Positions 39,812-47,458 of a DNA stretch of 51,005 bases are shown here, in pieces. Where the stretch lies: NCBI GenBank assembly GCA_902800245.1, contig CADCDY010000008.1, forward strand, positions 1-51,005. The letters run 5' to 3'. Both the position numbers and the translations under genes were made by a program. The stretch is from an uncultured Prevotellaceae bacterium (GTDB taxonomy: Bacteria > Bacteroidota > Bacteroidia > Bacteroidales > Bacteroidaceae). How positions within the stretch are numbered: the first letter of the stretch is position 1; each line of letters opens with the position of its first letter. The notes beneath the pieces were generated by a model. That model was given only the letters and a program-made list of their open reading frames with translations, was not told the DNA's origin and did no database searches.

Positions 39812-39977
39812 TTATGCACGCTTTAATAGATTTCGCGATAACATTTTAAATCCTTTTGGGTGGAGTGTCAGGTTGGGGCATAGGTTGGGTGTTGGGGTTA
39901 CTATTTCGGCTATACCCACCCCAGTGGAAGCCTTTTATTTATTGGCATTCCGACAAATTGGGGTTACTCTTGGCTCT

Positions 39978-40120
39978 TTTTGCGCCCTGCCTAGGAAAAA
40001 TTTGCGCCCTGTCCAGAGAAATAACATTCCCTGCCTAGGGAATTCTTGTTTTAAAGCTTGCAATTGTTACCATTAATGTTTGCAATTGCTACCATTAATG
40101 CTAGCAATGGAATCAATACT
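39978..40120 (+). repeat. Two small arrays of ~22-bp direct repeats
   Basis: First array (39978-40044): three imperfect units with the core CCCTGCCTAGG (CCCTGCCTAGG, CCCTGTCCAGA, CCCTGCCTAGG). Second array (40057-40100): two 22-base units, TTGCAATTG(T/C)TACCATTAATG, then a partial CTAGCAATGG. Units are contiguous with no spacers. The rest of 39812-40210 shows no gene. Confidence 0.65.
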
Positions 40121-40210
40121 ACCGAAGTAATTGAAAATACTTTCGGAGTATTGCATTTCTTTCAAGTCAGCGAATCAAAGGGCAAACCTAAAAGGATTCC
40201 CTAGCAAAAA

Positions 40211-40238
40211 AAGAAGTCCGCGCGGACTTCTTTTGTTA
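40211..40238 (-). terminator. Terminator of the toxin-antitoxin operon
   Basis: AAGAAGTCCG and CGGACTTCTT arms (40211-40220, 40223-40232) around CG form a perfect palindrome. In the minus direction a run of seven T follows. It lies directly after the toxin stop. Confidence 0.88.
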
Positions 40239-40556
40239 CTTTATTCTATTCGCCAATTTGGCTGGATCCCGTCTCATATCCCAAATATCTGCTATATGAA
40301 CCGTATCTGTTGTTTCATTATAATAGTAAATCAACTTGAATCGACCTATAATATGGCGGGCTCGATAGTGTTTCTTTCTGTTTTTCAGAAATGGCTCAGG
40401 ATAACCTATTTCTGGAAACCGCTCTAAATCTTTATTGATAGATGCTACTGTTGCTGCAAAATTGTTTGCGGTAGTCTCGCCAAACTCAATATAACCTTTA
40501 ACAAGATATCTGAAGAGTTCATTCTCAGCTCTCTTCTGCCATTTTATTTGAGCCAT
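40236..40556 (-). CDS. RelE/ParE-type toxin
   Basis: 106 residues of the RelE/ParE toxin superfamily. It begins with an N-terminal helix pair IKWQKRAENELFRYLVKG and continues INKDLERFPEIGYPEPFLKNRKKHYRARHIIGRFKLIYYYNETTDTVHIADIWDMRRDP. The RxxxxGRFKLIYYY strand followed by a final IxDIWDMRRDP strand is the usual plasmid-stabilisation signature. Whether it cuts mRNA on the ribosome (RelE) or poisons gyrase (ParE) cannot be told. It overlaps the antitoxin gene by 13 bases, downstream of it. Confidence 0.92.
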   Translation of the reverse strand: MAQIKWQKRAENELFRYLVKGYIEFGETTANNFAATVASINKDLERFPEIGYPEPFLKNRKKHYRARHIIGRFKLIYYYNETTDTVHIADIWDMRRDPAKLANRIK

Positions 40557-40870
40557 AATAGTTCTTTCTTGAAACCAGCCATCATTTCGTCAAAAGACTT
40601 TCCTTCGCCACGTTCAATTTCTTCTTCAGCCTCGTCTATGCGAGCATTGAGTTCCTCCATCGTGTAAGGCTGCTGATTGTCATTTAGGCCTTCAAAATTA
40701 CTAACACCTATTTCGTCAGTATCATATAAATATCTGACAAGACAATGTTTGTCTTCTCGGCTTAGATTTTGAATTTCGTTCAACAATCCGCTATTACGCA
40801 AATCGGCACTCATTCCATAAGCCATAGCTGCTGGCTCACAGGCCATGTCTTTATGTTTCTTGTTGCTCAT
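40544..40870 (-). CDS. Antitoxin of the RelE/ParE pair
   Basis: 108 residues from ATG 40870 (MSNKKHKDMACE), after the -7 box; the longer frame from 40963 includes the promoter. The C-terminal half is acidic and helical (YTMEELNARIDEAEEEIERGEGKSFDEMMAGFKKELLWLK), the form of toxin-wrapping segments in this class. The N-terminal part (SREDKHCLVRYLYDTDE) has no clear DNA-binding fold. Identity rests on gene order and overlap as much as on sequence. Confidence 0.82.
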   Translation of the reverse strand: MSNKKHKDMACEPAAMAYGMSADLRNSGLLNEIQNLSREDKHCLVRYLYDTDEIGVSNFEGLNDNQQPYTMEELNARIDEAEEEIERGEGKSFDEMMAGFKKELLWLK

Positions 40871-40900
40871 TCTAATTATAATTTGTATGCTTACGACTGC

Positions 40901-40908
40901 AAAGATAA
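40901..40908 (-). promoter_or_regulatory. -7 box of the toxin-antitoxin operon
   Basis: TATCTTTG followed by CAGTCG on the minus strand, about 30 bases before the antitoxin ATG. Confidence 0.65.
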
Positions 40909-40984
40909 AAATTAAAACCGAAAGTTCCAAATAATTAGACGAAAATTTACTTTTGGAGCACAACTTACCAGGGAAGTCTCAAAC

Positions 40985-42145
40985 CTAGAATATCTTGATT
41001 CGGTAGATCAGACTCAGTTCCACGCGGTTGGTGGAGATGTTAGGCAGGCCGATGGCGTCGTTGTAGGTGGTGGTCTTGCCGACGTAAGCCAACGAGAGGC
41101 GCGCATCCTGCGTGAGGTCGGGAATCCACTGCAGGGCAGCCTGATAACCATAGTTGTGGCGGTAGTCGTCCAGGACGGGATCGTCAGGCACAGAGGCTTT
41201 CTCGGCAAAAGCCTTCACGAAACAGAGCCAATGGGGCGTGAAATGATACTGCAGACGACCTACGACGGCCTGATAGCGCACGTCGCGGAGGGTGGTAGGT
41301 TCGGTGGTCAGCCCAGCGGCGGCCGCATCGGCACTCGCGATACCATGGCGGTCGATGTCCTCCCAGGCGTGATAGTAGTCCAAGTAGCCCTTCCACCTGC
41401 CGATGGTCAGTCGCGAGCCCAGCATCAGGAACCTGTTGGACGCACCTTTCGCCTCGTGGAAATAGCCGTACGACCAGTGGTTTTCCAGCTTGTCCCACAG
41501 ACGGCTACCAATCCAGTTCAGTGTGACGCCAAGCGGTCGGCGAGCCTTTTCGAGATTGGCTCCAGGGTAAGCCTTTTCGAGCGAATTGTTGTTGCAGTTG
41601 CTGACATCGAGCTGTATGAGCTGTCGCTTGCCAATGTCGTAGCTCACCTCCGCACCGATCTGCAGGGTATTCATGTGGGAGCAGAAGTCCGAATAGTCGA
41701 GCACCTGAATGGCGTTCTCGTCATATTCGAAACCGCCCATCGAGAGGGCAAACTTACCGCCAGTCACCCTCAGCCGGTCGGTAATCTGATAGTTCACCAT
41801 CATGATGTTCAGGCTGTTGGAGAAGCCGTCGTCCTGCCGTTCCCAAGTCTTGTTCAACTGGTAACGGAATCGATAGCTCCAATGCTTGTCGAGGAATCCT
41901 CTGGCCTCGAACCTCATGTAGCGCCCATGGAAGCCGCTCTGCTCATCCTTTTCGAACGGCTCTTCGTAGGACACGGTCGTATTCAGGAAGATGTTGAAGG
42001 CCTCGTTCTTCCGCTCCACGATGTTCAGCCTCTCGAGGATGGAGGCTACACCATCGTCGCTTCCACCCATACCGATATTGCCACCCTGCGCCCAACCGTC
42101 CAGGACCGCCACGAGTAACACAAAGAATAATAGCTTCCTCTTCAT
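40985..42145 (-). CDS. Outer-membrane porin, OprO/OprP-like
   Basis: 386 residues with signal peptide MKRKLLFFVLLVAVLDGWAQ. The body is a beta barrel: alternating strands such as RYMRFEARGFLDKHWSYRFRYQ, LRVTGGKFALSMGGFEYDEN, QLIQLDVSNCNNNS and ARLSLAYVGKTTTYND. It ends with an aromatic C-terminus (LSLIYRIKIF) suited to BAM recognition. The K-F-x-x-x-x-G-G-F-E motif after an early strand is typical of phosphate-selective-porin O/P relatives. Substrate unknown. It starts 4 bases after greA and is probably co-transcribed with it. Confidence 0.85.
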   Translation of the reverse strand: MKRKLLFFVLLVAVLDGWAQGGNIGMGGSDDGVASILERLNIVERKNEAFNIFLNTTVSYEEPFEKDEQSGFHGRYMRFEARGFLDKHWSYRFRYQLNKTWERQDDGFSNSLNIMMVNYQITDRLRVTGGKFALSMGGFEYDENAIQVLDYSDFCSHMNTLQIGAEVSYDIGKRQLIQLDVSNCNNNSLEKAYPGANLEKARRPLGVTLNWIGSRLWDKLENHWSYGYFHEAKGASNRFLMLGSRLTIGRWKGYLDYYHAWEDIDRHGIASADAAAAGLTTEPTTLRDVRYQAVVGRLQYHFTPHWLCFVKAFAEKASVPDDPVLDDYRHNYGYQAALQWIPDLTQDARLSLAYVGKTTTYNDAIGLPNISTNRVELSLIYRIKIF

Positions 42146-42149
42146 CGTA

Positions 42150-42617
42150 CTACGAATAACTGATGCTTTCGATGCGGAGCTTCAGGATGCCTGCAGGGAC
42201 CTGTACTTCGACGACATCGCCAACTTTCTTGTGGAGCAAGGCCTGACCAATGGGCGACTTGATAGAAATCTTACCCTCACGGAGATTTGCTTCGTGGGGG
42301 TTTACGATGGTATAAGACATCTGGGCATTATTACCCAGATTGGTCATAGCAACCTTCGCGAGCAGGCCTATGGTATCGGTATCCTGACGAGGAGTGTCAA
42401 GGACGCGGGCATGCTCCAGCACACGCTGTCGGAAGCGTATCTCACTCAGGAGCCGGCCCTGTTCGCGCTTGGCAGCATGATATTCGAAATTCTCGCTCAG
42501 GTCGCCTTGTGCACGTGCCTCGGCAATGGCCTCGCGCACACGCGGCAATTCCACGTTTTCCAGCTGTTTCAGTTCGGCCACGAGTTTGTCGTAGCCTTCT
42601 TGTGACATGTATTCCAT
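42150..42617 (-). CDS. greA: Transcription elongation factor GreA
   Basis: Rescues backtracked RNA polymerase by stimulating transcript cleavage. 155 residues, near the usual 158. The N-terminal coiled coil (about 1-75) has the tip acidic pair in QGDLSENFEYHAAKREQ, and the C-terminal FKBP-like domain (about 80-155) has SPIGQALLHKKVGDVVEVQVPAG. Minus-strand -7 box TAACTTTG at 42643-42650 is 26 bases upstream. Confidence 0.97.
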   Translation of the reverse strand: MEYMSQEGYDKLVAELKQLENVELPRVREAIAEARAQGDLSENFEYHAAKREQGRLLSEIRFRQRVLEHARVLDTPRQDTDTIGLLAKVAMTNLGNNAQMSYTIVNPHEANLREGKISIKSPIGQALLHKKVGDVVEVQVPAGILKLRIESISYS

Positions 42618-42731
42618 ATTCTAGTTTATCGTTTCTGAGCTGCAAAGTTACTCATTTTTTATAGAATACCAAGAAAAGGGCGATGTTTTTTTAATTTTGA
42701 CCTACGTCAAGAAGAAGGCCCGTTCACGTAA

Positions 42732-42779
42732 ATTTTACGTAAAAACGTTTTGTGTTCGCACACATTTTACGTAACTTTG
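42732..42779 (+). promoter_or_regulatory. Promoter with two TTACGTAA operators ahead of a small ORF
   Basis: TTTG (42749-42752) and TAACTTTG (42772-42779) with spacing 19 form a consensus promoter. ATTTTACGTAA occurs twice (42732-42742 and 42764-42774), each containing the palindrome TTACGTAA, 32 bases apart. One copy is upstream of the -33 element and one overlaps the -7 box. Between them TGTGTTCGCACA is a further inverted repeat. The geometry, about three helical turns, suits a dimeric repressor. Confidence 0.7.
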
Positions 42780-42849
42780 CACCGTCTTACAAGAGGTACT
42801 AGACAAAAAGATTCGTTTTTAGGTTAACATTTTAATTGGTTTTTAGGAT

Positions 42850-42936
42850 ATGATTATTTTGAATTACGTTGTGGTTTCGCTGGCTAAGAAAAGCTTCCCG
42901 CTGGCAAAGAAAGGCTTCCACATGATTAAGCACTAA
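42850..42936 (+). CDS. 28-residue small protein
   Basis: An ATG at 42850, preceded directly by AGGAT, opens 28 codons: hydrophobic start MIILNYVVVSL, then a lysine-rich near-repeat LAKKSFPLAKKGF and HMIKH. It has a complete transcription unit: promoter 42749-42779, about 65 bases of leader and a hairpin terminator at 42961-42990. A short hydrophobic-then-basic peptide could insert into or bind the membrane, as small toxins and regulatory peptides do, but no family is recognised. The unit could alternatively be a non-coding RNA with a chance ORF. Confidence 0.5.
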   Translation: MIILNYVVVSLAKKSFPLAKKGFHMIKH

Positions 42937-42960
42937 TTTAGAGAAAGCAAGAAAAAGAAA

Positions 42961-42992
42961 AATGGGGACGGTGTGAACCGCCCCCATTATTT
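42961..42992. terminator. Terminator shared by the small ORF and the GH5 gene
   Basis: ATGGGGACGGT (42962-42972) pairs with ACCGCCCCCAT (42977-42987) with one mismatch and a GTGA loop. In the minus direction TTTTTCTTTTTC follows, so it best terminates the GH5 gene; in the plus direction the tail is TATTTATTT. Confidence 0.85.
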
Positions 42993-43007
42993 ATTTAACA
43001 TAACCAA

Positions 43008-44300
43008 TTATTTCACATTGTTCATCCTGTCGACCTGTTCGCGGACAACGGCGAGCGTGCTGCTATCGTTGGCAAAGACGGAATTGAGGCCCTGCGCCTC
43101 CTGGGCTGGATCGCCCGTGTAGTCGTCGCCCACCTGCCATTGTTCGTGGGTGGGTTTGGCAAAACCGCCCCAGCCCCAGAAATTGCATCCGGCAAATTTT
43201 CCGCCTTGCTCGGCATTATCCGCCACAAGAGAGAACACGTAACGATAGTATCCGTCGCGACCAGTGGTAGGACTACCCTGCGCAAAGGAAAAGCCGTCAC
43301 GCGGATAGCCGAACTCCTCCATCACGAGCGGTTTGCCGATACGGTCGCAGATGGCCAAGTGTTTGTTGATATACTCCTTCGTATTCTCGCAGGCACGCGG
43401 CAGATGCTCGATGAGCGAGTCAGGCTTTGCCCAGCCCCAGTTGTAGGGCCACAGGTGGACATTGCAATAGTCAACGTTCTGGTCGCTACAGATGCGCTCC
43501 CAGCAACCATAGTCGTTTTCGCAACCCCACGAACCCTCGCTACCAATGGAGATGAGGTGGTTGGAGTCGAGTTCGCGGATGAGTGCTGCAGCCTCGCTAA
43601 TCCACTTCTCAAAGGCCGGCAAAGCCTCCGTCGAGAATGCTCGCGGCTCGTTGCCTATCTGCCACGACATGATGGCAGGATCGTCCTTGTAGGCAAGGCC
43701 CGTATAGCGGTTGGTACGACCGATTATGAAACGCACATAATCGTAGAACAGCTGATGTGCCTTCTCGTTGGTGGCATATTTCGACATGGCCTGCATGAAG
43801 GCCGGATAGCCTGCATCATCAGGGCGCGGCTGTTTGCCAGCCCCAGCGTGCTCCAGATAGAAGCCGTATCCCCCACTCCATTCCCACGAGTTGTTCAGGT
43901 AGAGCACGGCGACCATATCGCGCTTGCCCATTTCCTGCAACAGCCAGTCGAGACCAGCCAGAATGGTGTCGTTATAAACGCCAGGGGCCTCCTGCAACGT
44001 CGGCTCGACCTTTGTCTTGACGCCACGCTCACCATCGCTACCCACGAGAATGCGCAGGTTGTCGATACCCATACGCTTCATCGCGTCGAGTTCCTGCGCC
44101 AGACGTTCGCGATTGCCACCCTGCCCTTCAGAAGCAAGAATGGCACCATACCAGAAATTGGTACCTACATAATAATAAGGTTTGCCTGCGCGCACGAAGT
44201 GACCGTTTTCCACGCGTACGAAATCGGTTTTGTCAGCGGTTTTCTGTGTACAACCCACGGTGAGCACAGTTGCGACGAAGAGTAAAAGTAAGTGTTTCAT
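43008..44300 (-). CDS. GH5-family beta-mannanase-like lipoprotein
   Basis: 430 residues from ATG 44300. Signal peptide with lipobox (VLTVGC, Cys about 18), so probably a lipoprotein at the cell envelope. The (beta/alpha)8 barrel shows GTNFWYGA, DNLRILVGSDG, AVLYLNNSWEWSGG, the acid/base glutamate in WQIGNEPR (about residue 196) and the nucleophile in VMEEFGYPRDG (about 313). The pattern fits GH5 mannan endo-1,4-beta-mannosidases (subfamily 7-like), cleaving mannans or glucomannans. The longer frame to 44411 crosses the divergent promoter. It shares a palindrome-containing regulatory region with dsbD. Confidence 0.9.
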   Translation of the reverse strand: MKHLLLLFVATVLTVGCTQKTADKTDFVRVENGHFVRAGKPYYYVGTNFWYGAILASEGQGGNRERLAQELDAMKRMGIDNLRILVGSDGERGVKTKVEPTLQEAPGVYNDTILAGLDWLLQEMGKRDMVAVLYLNNSWEWSGGYGFYLEHAGAGKQPRPDDAGYPAFMQAMSKYATNEKAHQLFYDYVRFIIGRTNRYTGLAYKDDPAIMSWQIGNEPRAFSTEALPAFEKWISEAAALIRELDSNHLISIGSEGSWGCENDYGCWERICSDQNVDYCNVHLWPYNWGWAKPDSLIEHLPRACENTKEYINKHLAICDRIGKPLVMEEFGYPRDGFSFAQGSPTTGRDGYYRYVFSLVADNAEQGGKFAGCNFWGWGGFAKPTHEQWQVGDDYTGDPAQEAQGLNSVFANDSSTLAVVREQVDRMNNVK

Positions 44301-44325
44301 TGTCGTTTTAGTATATTTTATGCTG

Positions 44326-44363
44326 CAAAAGTACGAAATTTTCTGCAATATTTCGTACCTTTG
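44326..44363. promoter_or_regulatory. Divergent GH5/dsbD promoters with a shared palindrome
   Basis: Minus -7 box TACTTTTG (44326-44333) and plus -7 box TACCTTTG (44356-44363) face away from each other. GTACGAAAT (44331-44339) and ATTTCGTAC (44349-44357) are perfect 9-bp arms whose ends lie inside both -7 boxes, so one bound dimer could cover both promoters. Confidence 0.7.
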
Positions 44364-44385
44364 CACGGAAAAATTGATAACGAAG

Positions 44386-46382
44386 ATGAAAAAAGCACTA
44401 ACGACATTCATACTGCTCCTGGCGGTGATGACCGTAGCAGCCCAGATGCAGGACCCCGTTCACGTTCGCTCGGAACTGAAGAAAATCAGCGACAGCGAGG
44501 GCGAACTGCTGTTTTCAGCCACCATCGACCCAGGGTGGCACGTCTATTCCACAGGCTTGGGTGACGGCGGTCCCATTTCGGCCTCGTTCCATGCCGACAA
44601 GATGGAGGGCGCGAAAGCTGTCGGAGGTCTGAAGGCACGTGGCAAGGAGCAGAAGGTGTTCGACAAGATGTTCGACATGGAGGTGCGCTATTTCGAGGGT
44701 TCCGTGACCTTCGTGCAGAAGATACAGTTCACCCAGCCCAAATACGACATCAAGTGCTACGTGGAATATGGCGCGTGCAACGACCAGATGTGCATGCCGC
44801 CCTCGACCATCGATCTTGCCGCAAGCGGAACGATAGACAAGAAGCCGGAGGCGAAAGCTGAAGAGACGAAGACGGAAGGCGTCGCACCAGGGACGCCAGA
44901 CACAGCGCCTGTTTCGTCAGACTCCATCACGGTTCCTGAGCCTGCCGAAGGACTTACATCTTCCGACTCCCTCTGGCAACCCGTCATTGGCGAACTGCAG
45001 GCATTGAACGGCGAAGCGTCCGACACCACCAATATTGCCCTGTGGATGATATTCCTCGAAGGACTGCTGGGCGGTTTCCTCGCCTTGTTTACCCCCTGCG
45101 TGTGGCCTATCATCCCCATGACCGTCTCGTTCTTCCTGAAACGTAACAAGGAACGCTCGAAGGCCATCCGCGAGGCCACCGTCTACGGACTGAGCATCGT
45201 CGTCATCTACGTCCTGCTGGGCTTGGCAGTCACGCTGCTCTTTGGTGCCAGCGCCCTCAACGCCCTCGCCACCAATGCCGTCTGTTGCTGGTGGTATTTG
45301 CAGCGTCCTTCTTCGGTGCCTTTGAACTGACGCTACCCTCGTCGTGGTCGTCAAAAGTCGACGCCAAATCGGAAAGCACCACAGGACTGCTCTCCATCTT
45401 CCTCATGGCCTTCACGTTGGCGTTGGTGTCGTTCTCGTGTACAGGTCCCATCATCGGATTCCTCCTCGTGGCCGTATCCACGCAGGGCTCCATCCTCGGA
45501 CCTACCATCGGCATGTTGGGCTTCGCCATTGCGCTGGCCATTCCGTTTACCCTCTTCGCCCTGTTCCCGTCGTTGCTCAGGCAGGCTCCCAAGTCGGGCG
45601 GATGGATGAATACCATCAAGGTCGTGCTGGGATTCATCGAACTTGCCTTTGCATTAAAGTTCCTCAGCGTGGCCGACCTCGCTTACGGCTGGCACATCCT
45701 CGACCGAGAAGTGTTCCTCGCCCTGTGGATTGTCATCTTCGGACTGTTAGGTGCCTATCTGCTGGGCTGGATCAAGTTCCCACACGACGACGAGAACCGT
45801 CGCACCAACGTGCCGCAGTTCTTCCTGGCAATGGCCTCGCTGGCCTTTACCGTCTATATGATTCCTGGTCTGTGGGGTGCACCGTGTAAAGCCATCAGCG
45901 CCTTTACGCCACCCATGAACACGCAGGACTTCAACCTCTATCAGGGCAGTGTCGAGGCGCGCTTTACCGACTACGAGCAAGGCATGGCCGCGGCTAAGGC
46001 TGAAGGTAAACCCGTCGTCGTCGACTTCACGGGCTTTGGTTGCGTCAACTGTCGCAAGATGGAAGCTGCCGTGTGGAGCGACCCGCAGGTGGCTGACCTG
46101 CTGAACAAGAAATACGTGCTCGTGTCGCTTTATGTCGACGACAAGACGCCTCTTGCAGAACCCATCGAGGTGACGGAGAACGGCCAGCAACGCACCCTGC
46201 GCACCGTTGGCGATAAGTGGAGCTACCTCCAGCGCACCAAGTTCGGTGCCAATGCCCAGCCGTTCTATGTCCTGTTAAACAATGAGGGCCGCCCATTGAT
46301 GGGCAGCCGCTCGTATGATGAGGACGTATCAGCCTACGTCGATTTCCTGCGTCAGGGCTTGAAAAAATACATTGAACGTTGA
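44386..46382 (+). pseudogene. dsbD: Thiol:disulfide interchange protein DsbD, frameshifted
   Basis: Membrane protein that carries electrons from cytoplasmic thioredoxin to the envelope. Part 1 (44386-45330): signal peptide, DsbD N-terminal domain (PGWHVYSTGLGDGG; CYVEYGACNDQMCMPP with its cysteines) and the first helices FLALFTPCVWPIIPMTV. Part 2, in another frame from about 45280 to 46382: the remaining helices (ELTLPSSW, SCTGPIIGF) and a thioredoxin domain with CVNC (DFTGFGCVNCRK). Frame 1 fits the family to ATNAV and then turns to nonsense; frame 2 fits from LLLVVFAASFFGAFE. About six residues between them look missing, so I infer a deletion of about 19 bases near 45283. It may be a true mutation or an assembly error. 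Confidence 0.88.
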
Positions 46383-46400
46383 ACTTTTGGAGCAGCGAGA

Positions 46401-46427
46401 GCAAAATCGAACTCGTTCGAATTTTGC
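46401..46427 (+). terminator. Hairpin after dsbD
   Basis: GCAAAATCGAA and TTCGAATTTTGC pair, with one bulge, around CTCG. No T-run follows, so it is a weak or factor-assisted terminator. Confidence 0.5.
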
Positions 46428-46467
46428 CGAGTCGTGACAAAAGTCATGGAACGAAGTGACATAACGT

Positions 46468-47364
46468 TTAACGCGAGTGATAGGCCATCAAGCCGTCTAT
46501 CGGACTTTGGACGATGGACATCACGTGGAATCCTTCTGCCTCTGCAGCCTCCTGCAAAGCTGCTGGATAGTGGTGCGCCATAGAACCGACGAAATGTACA
46601 GGCAAGTCGGGACGCTTGTAAGGCACGATATTCTTGCGGAAGAACTCACGGAAATTCTCAATCACCAGGTCGCGCAACAGGCGGTTGTTCTGTCGTTCGA
46701 CGATGAACAGCGACGTCGTGGCGAGGAAACGGTTTGCCAGCGGTTCGCGGTACACCTTCTGGATGATGTCTGCTTGCGTCAGCTTCGTCTCAGCCAGGAA
46801 TTCGTCGCGGATGGATGCATATGCCGGATTCTTGAAGATGGCATTCATAAACATGCGTCCCAAGACGGCTCCACCGCCCTCGTCGCCAAGGATATAACCC
46901 AGCGCTGGCGTGTTCTGCACGATGTCGTTACCGTCGTACAGGCAACTGTTGGCTCCCGTGCCCAGAATGCAGGCAATGCCCTCCTCGTGCTGGCACAATG
47001 CACGTGCAGCCGCCATCAGGTCGCTGTGTACTTCCACCTTCTGGGGGTCGAACACTTCGCCCAACATCTGTTTCATCATGGGCACGTGGGCAGGCGTACA
47101 GCCGCTACCGTAGAAAAACACCTCCAAGTCGGACATCAAGGGCTTTTCCAATACCCCCGAGTCAATGAGCTGAGCCCGTGGAAATGTTGACAACTGCGAC
47201 ATCAGTTCCTGTCCCAAGATGTGACGGATGACGTCTGGAGTCTGATGGATGGGCGTGATGCCCTGCGTGTGGAACGTGGCGATGACGTCGCCTTTACGAA
47301 TTCCGGAAGAAAGGAGCAGCAACCAGTCGGTCTTGGTGCCTCCGCTATCAGCTATTAGTATCAT
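46468..47364 (-). CDS. BadF/BadG/BcrA/BcrD-type ATPase, N-acetylglucosamine kinase-like
   Basis: 298-residue actin-fold sugar-kinase-like protein. N-terminal phosphate-1 motif MILIADSGGTKTDWLLL, connect/adenosine region GIACILGTGANSCLYDG (about 130-146), LGYILGDEGGGAVLG (about 155-169) and PVHFVGSMAHHYPAAL near the C-terminus. Relatives phosphorylate N-acetylglucosamine or similar amino sugars, possibly in wall recycling; the substrate is inferred. Minus-strand -7 box TATCTTTG at 47382-47389. Confidence 0.9.
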   Translation of the reverse strand: MILIADSGGTKTDWLLLLSSGIRKGDVIATFHTQGITPIHQTPDVIRHILGQELMSQLSTFPRAQLIDSGVLEKPLMSDLEVFFYGSGCTPAHVPMMKQMLGEVFDPQKVEVHSDLMAAARALCQHEEGIACILGTGANSCLYDGNDIVQNTPALGYILGDEGGGAVLGRMFMNAIFKNPAYASIRDEFLAETKLTQADIIQKVYREPLANRFLATTSLFIVERQNNRLLRDLVIENFREFFRKNIVPYKRPDLPVHFVGSMAHHYPAALQEAAEAEGFHVMSIVQSPIDGLMAYHSR

Positions 47365-47381
47365 ATTTCGTTAATTTTCTG

Positions 47382-47440
47382 CAAAGATAACGATAATTTT
47401 CGATTTTCAACTCACATTTCTCAATTATTTTGTATCTTTG
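47382..47440. promoter_or_regulatory. Divergent promoters of the BadF and MscS genes
   Basis: TATCTTTG occurs on the minus strand at 47382-47389 and on the plus strand at 47433-47440, each 18-26 bases from its start codon. Confidence 0.65.
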
Positions 47441-47458
47441 CGCACAAAAATAACAACA

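Noticed and set aside
38704-40120. CRISPR array
   Set aside because: Repeats are either two long diverged copies or contiguous short units with no regular unique spacers, and no cas genes are present.
38640-40235. Insertion sequence with transposase
   Set aside because: No DDE or recombinase ORF and no clear terminal inverted repeats; only a small unrecognised remnant is present.
43140-44285. 381-codon open frame antisense to the mannanase
   Set aside because: The minus strand carries the lipobox, GNEP and EEFG motifs; the plus frame has no motif or start signals.
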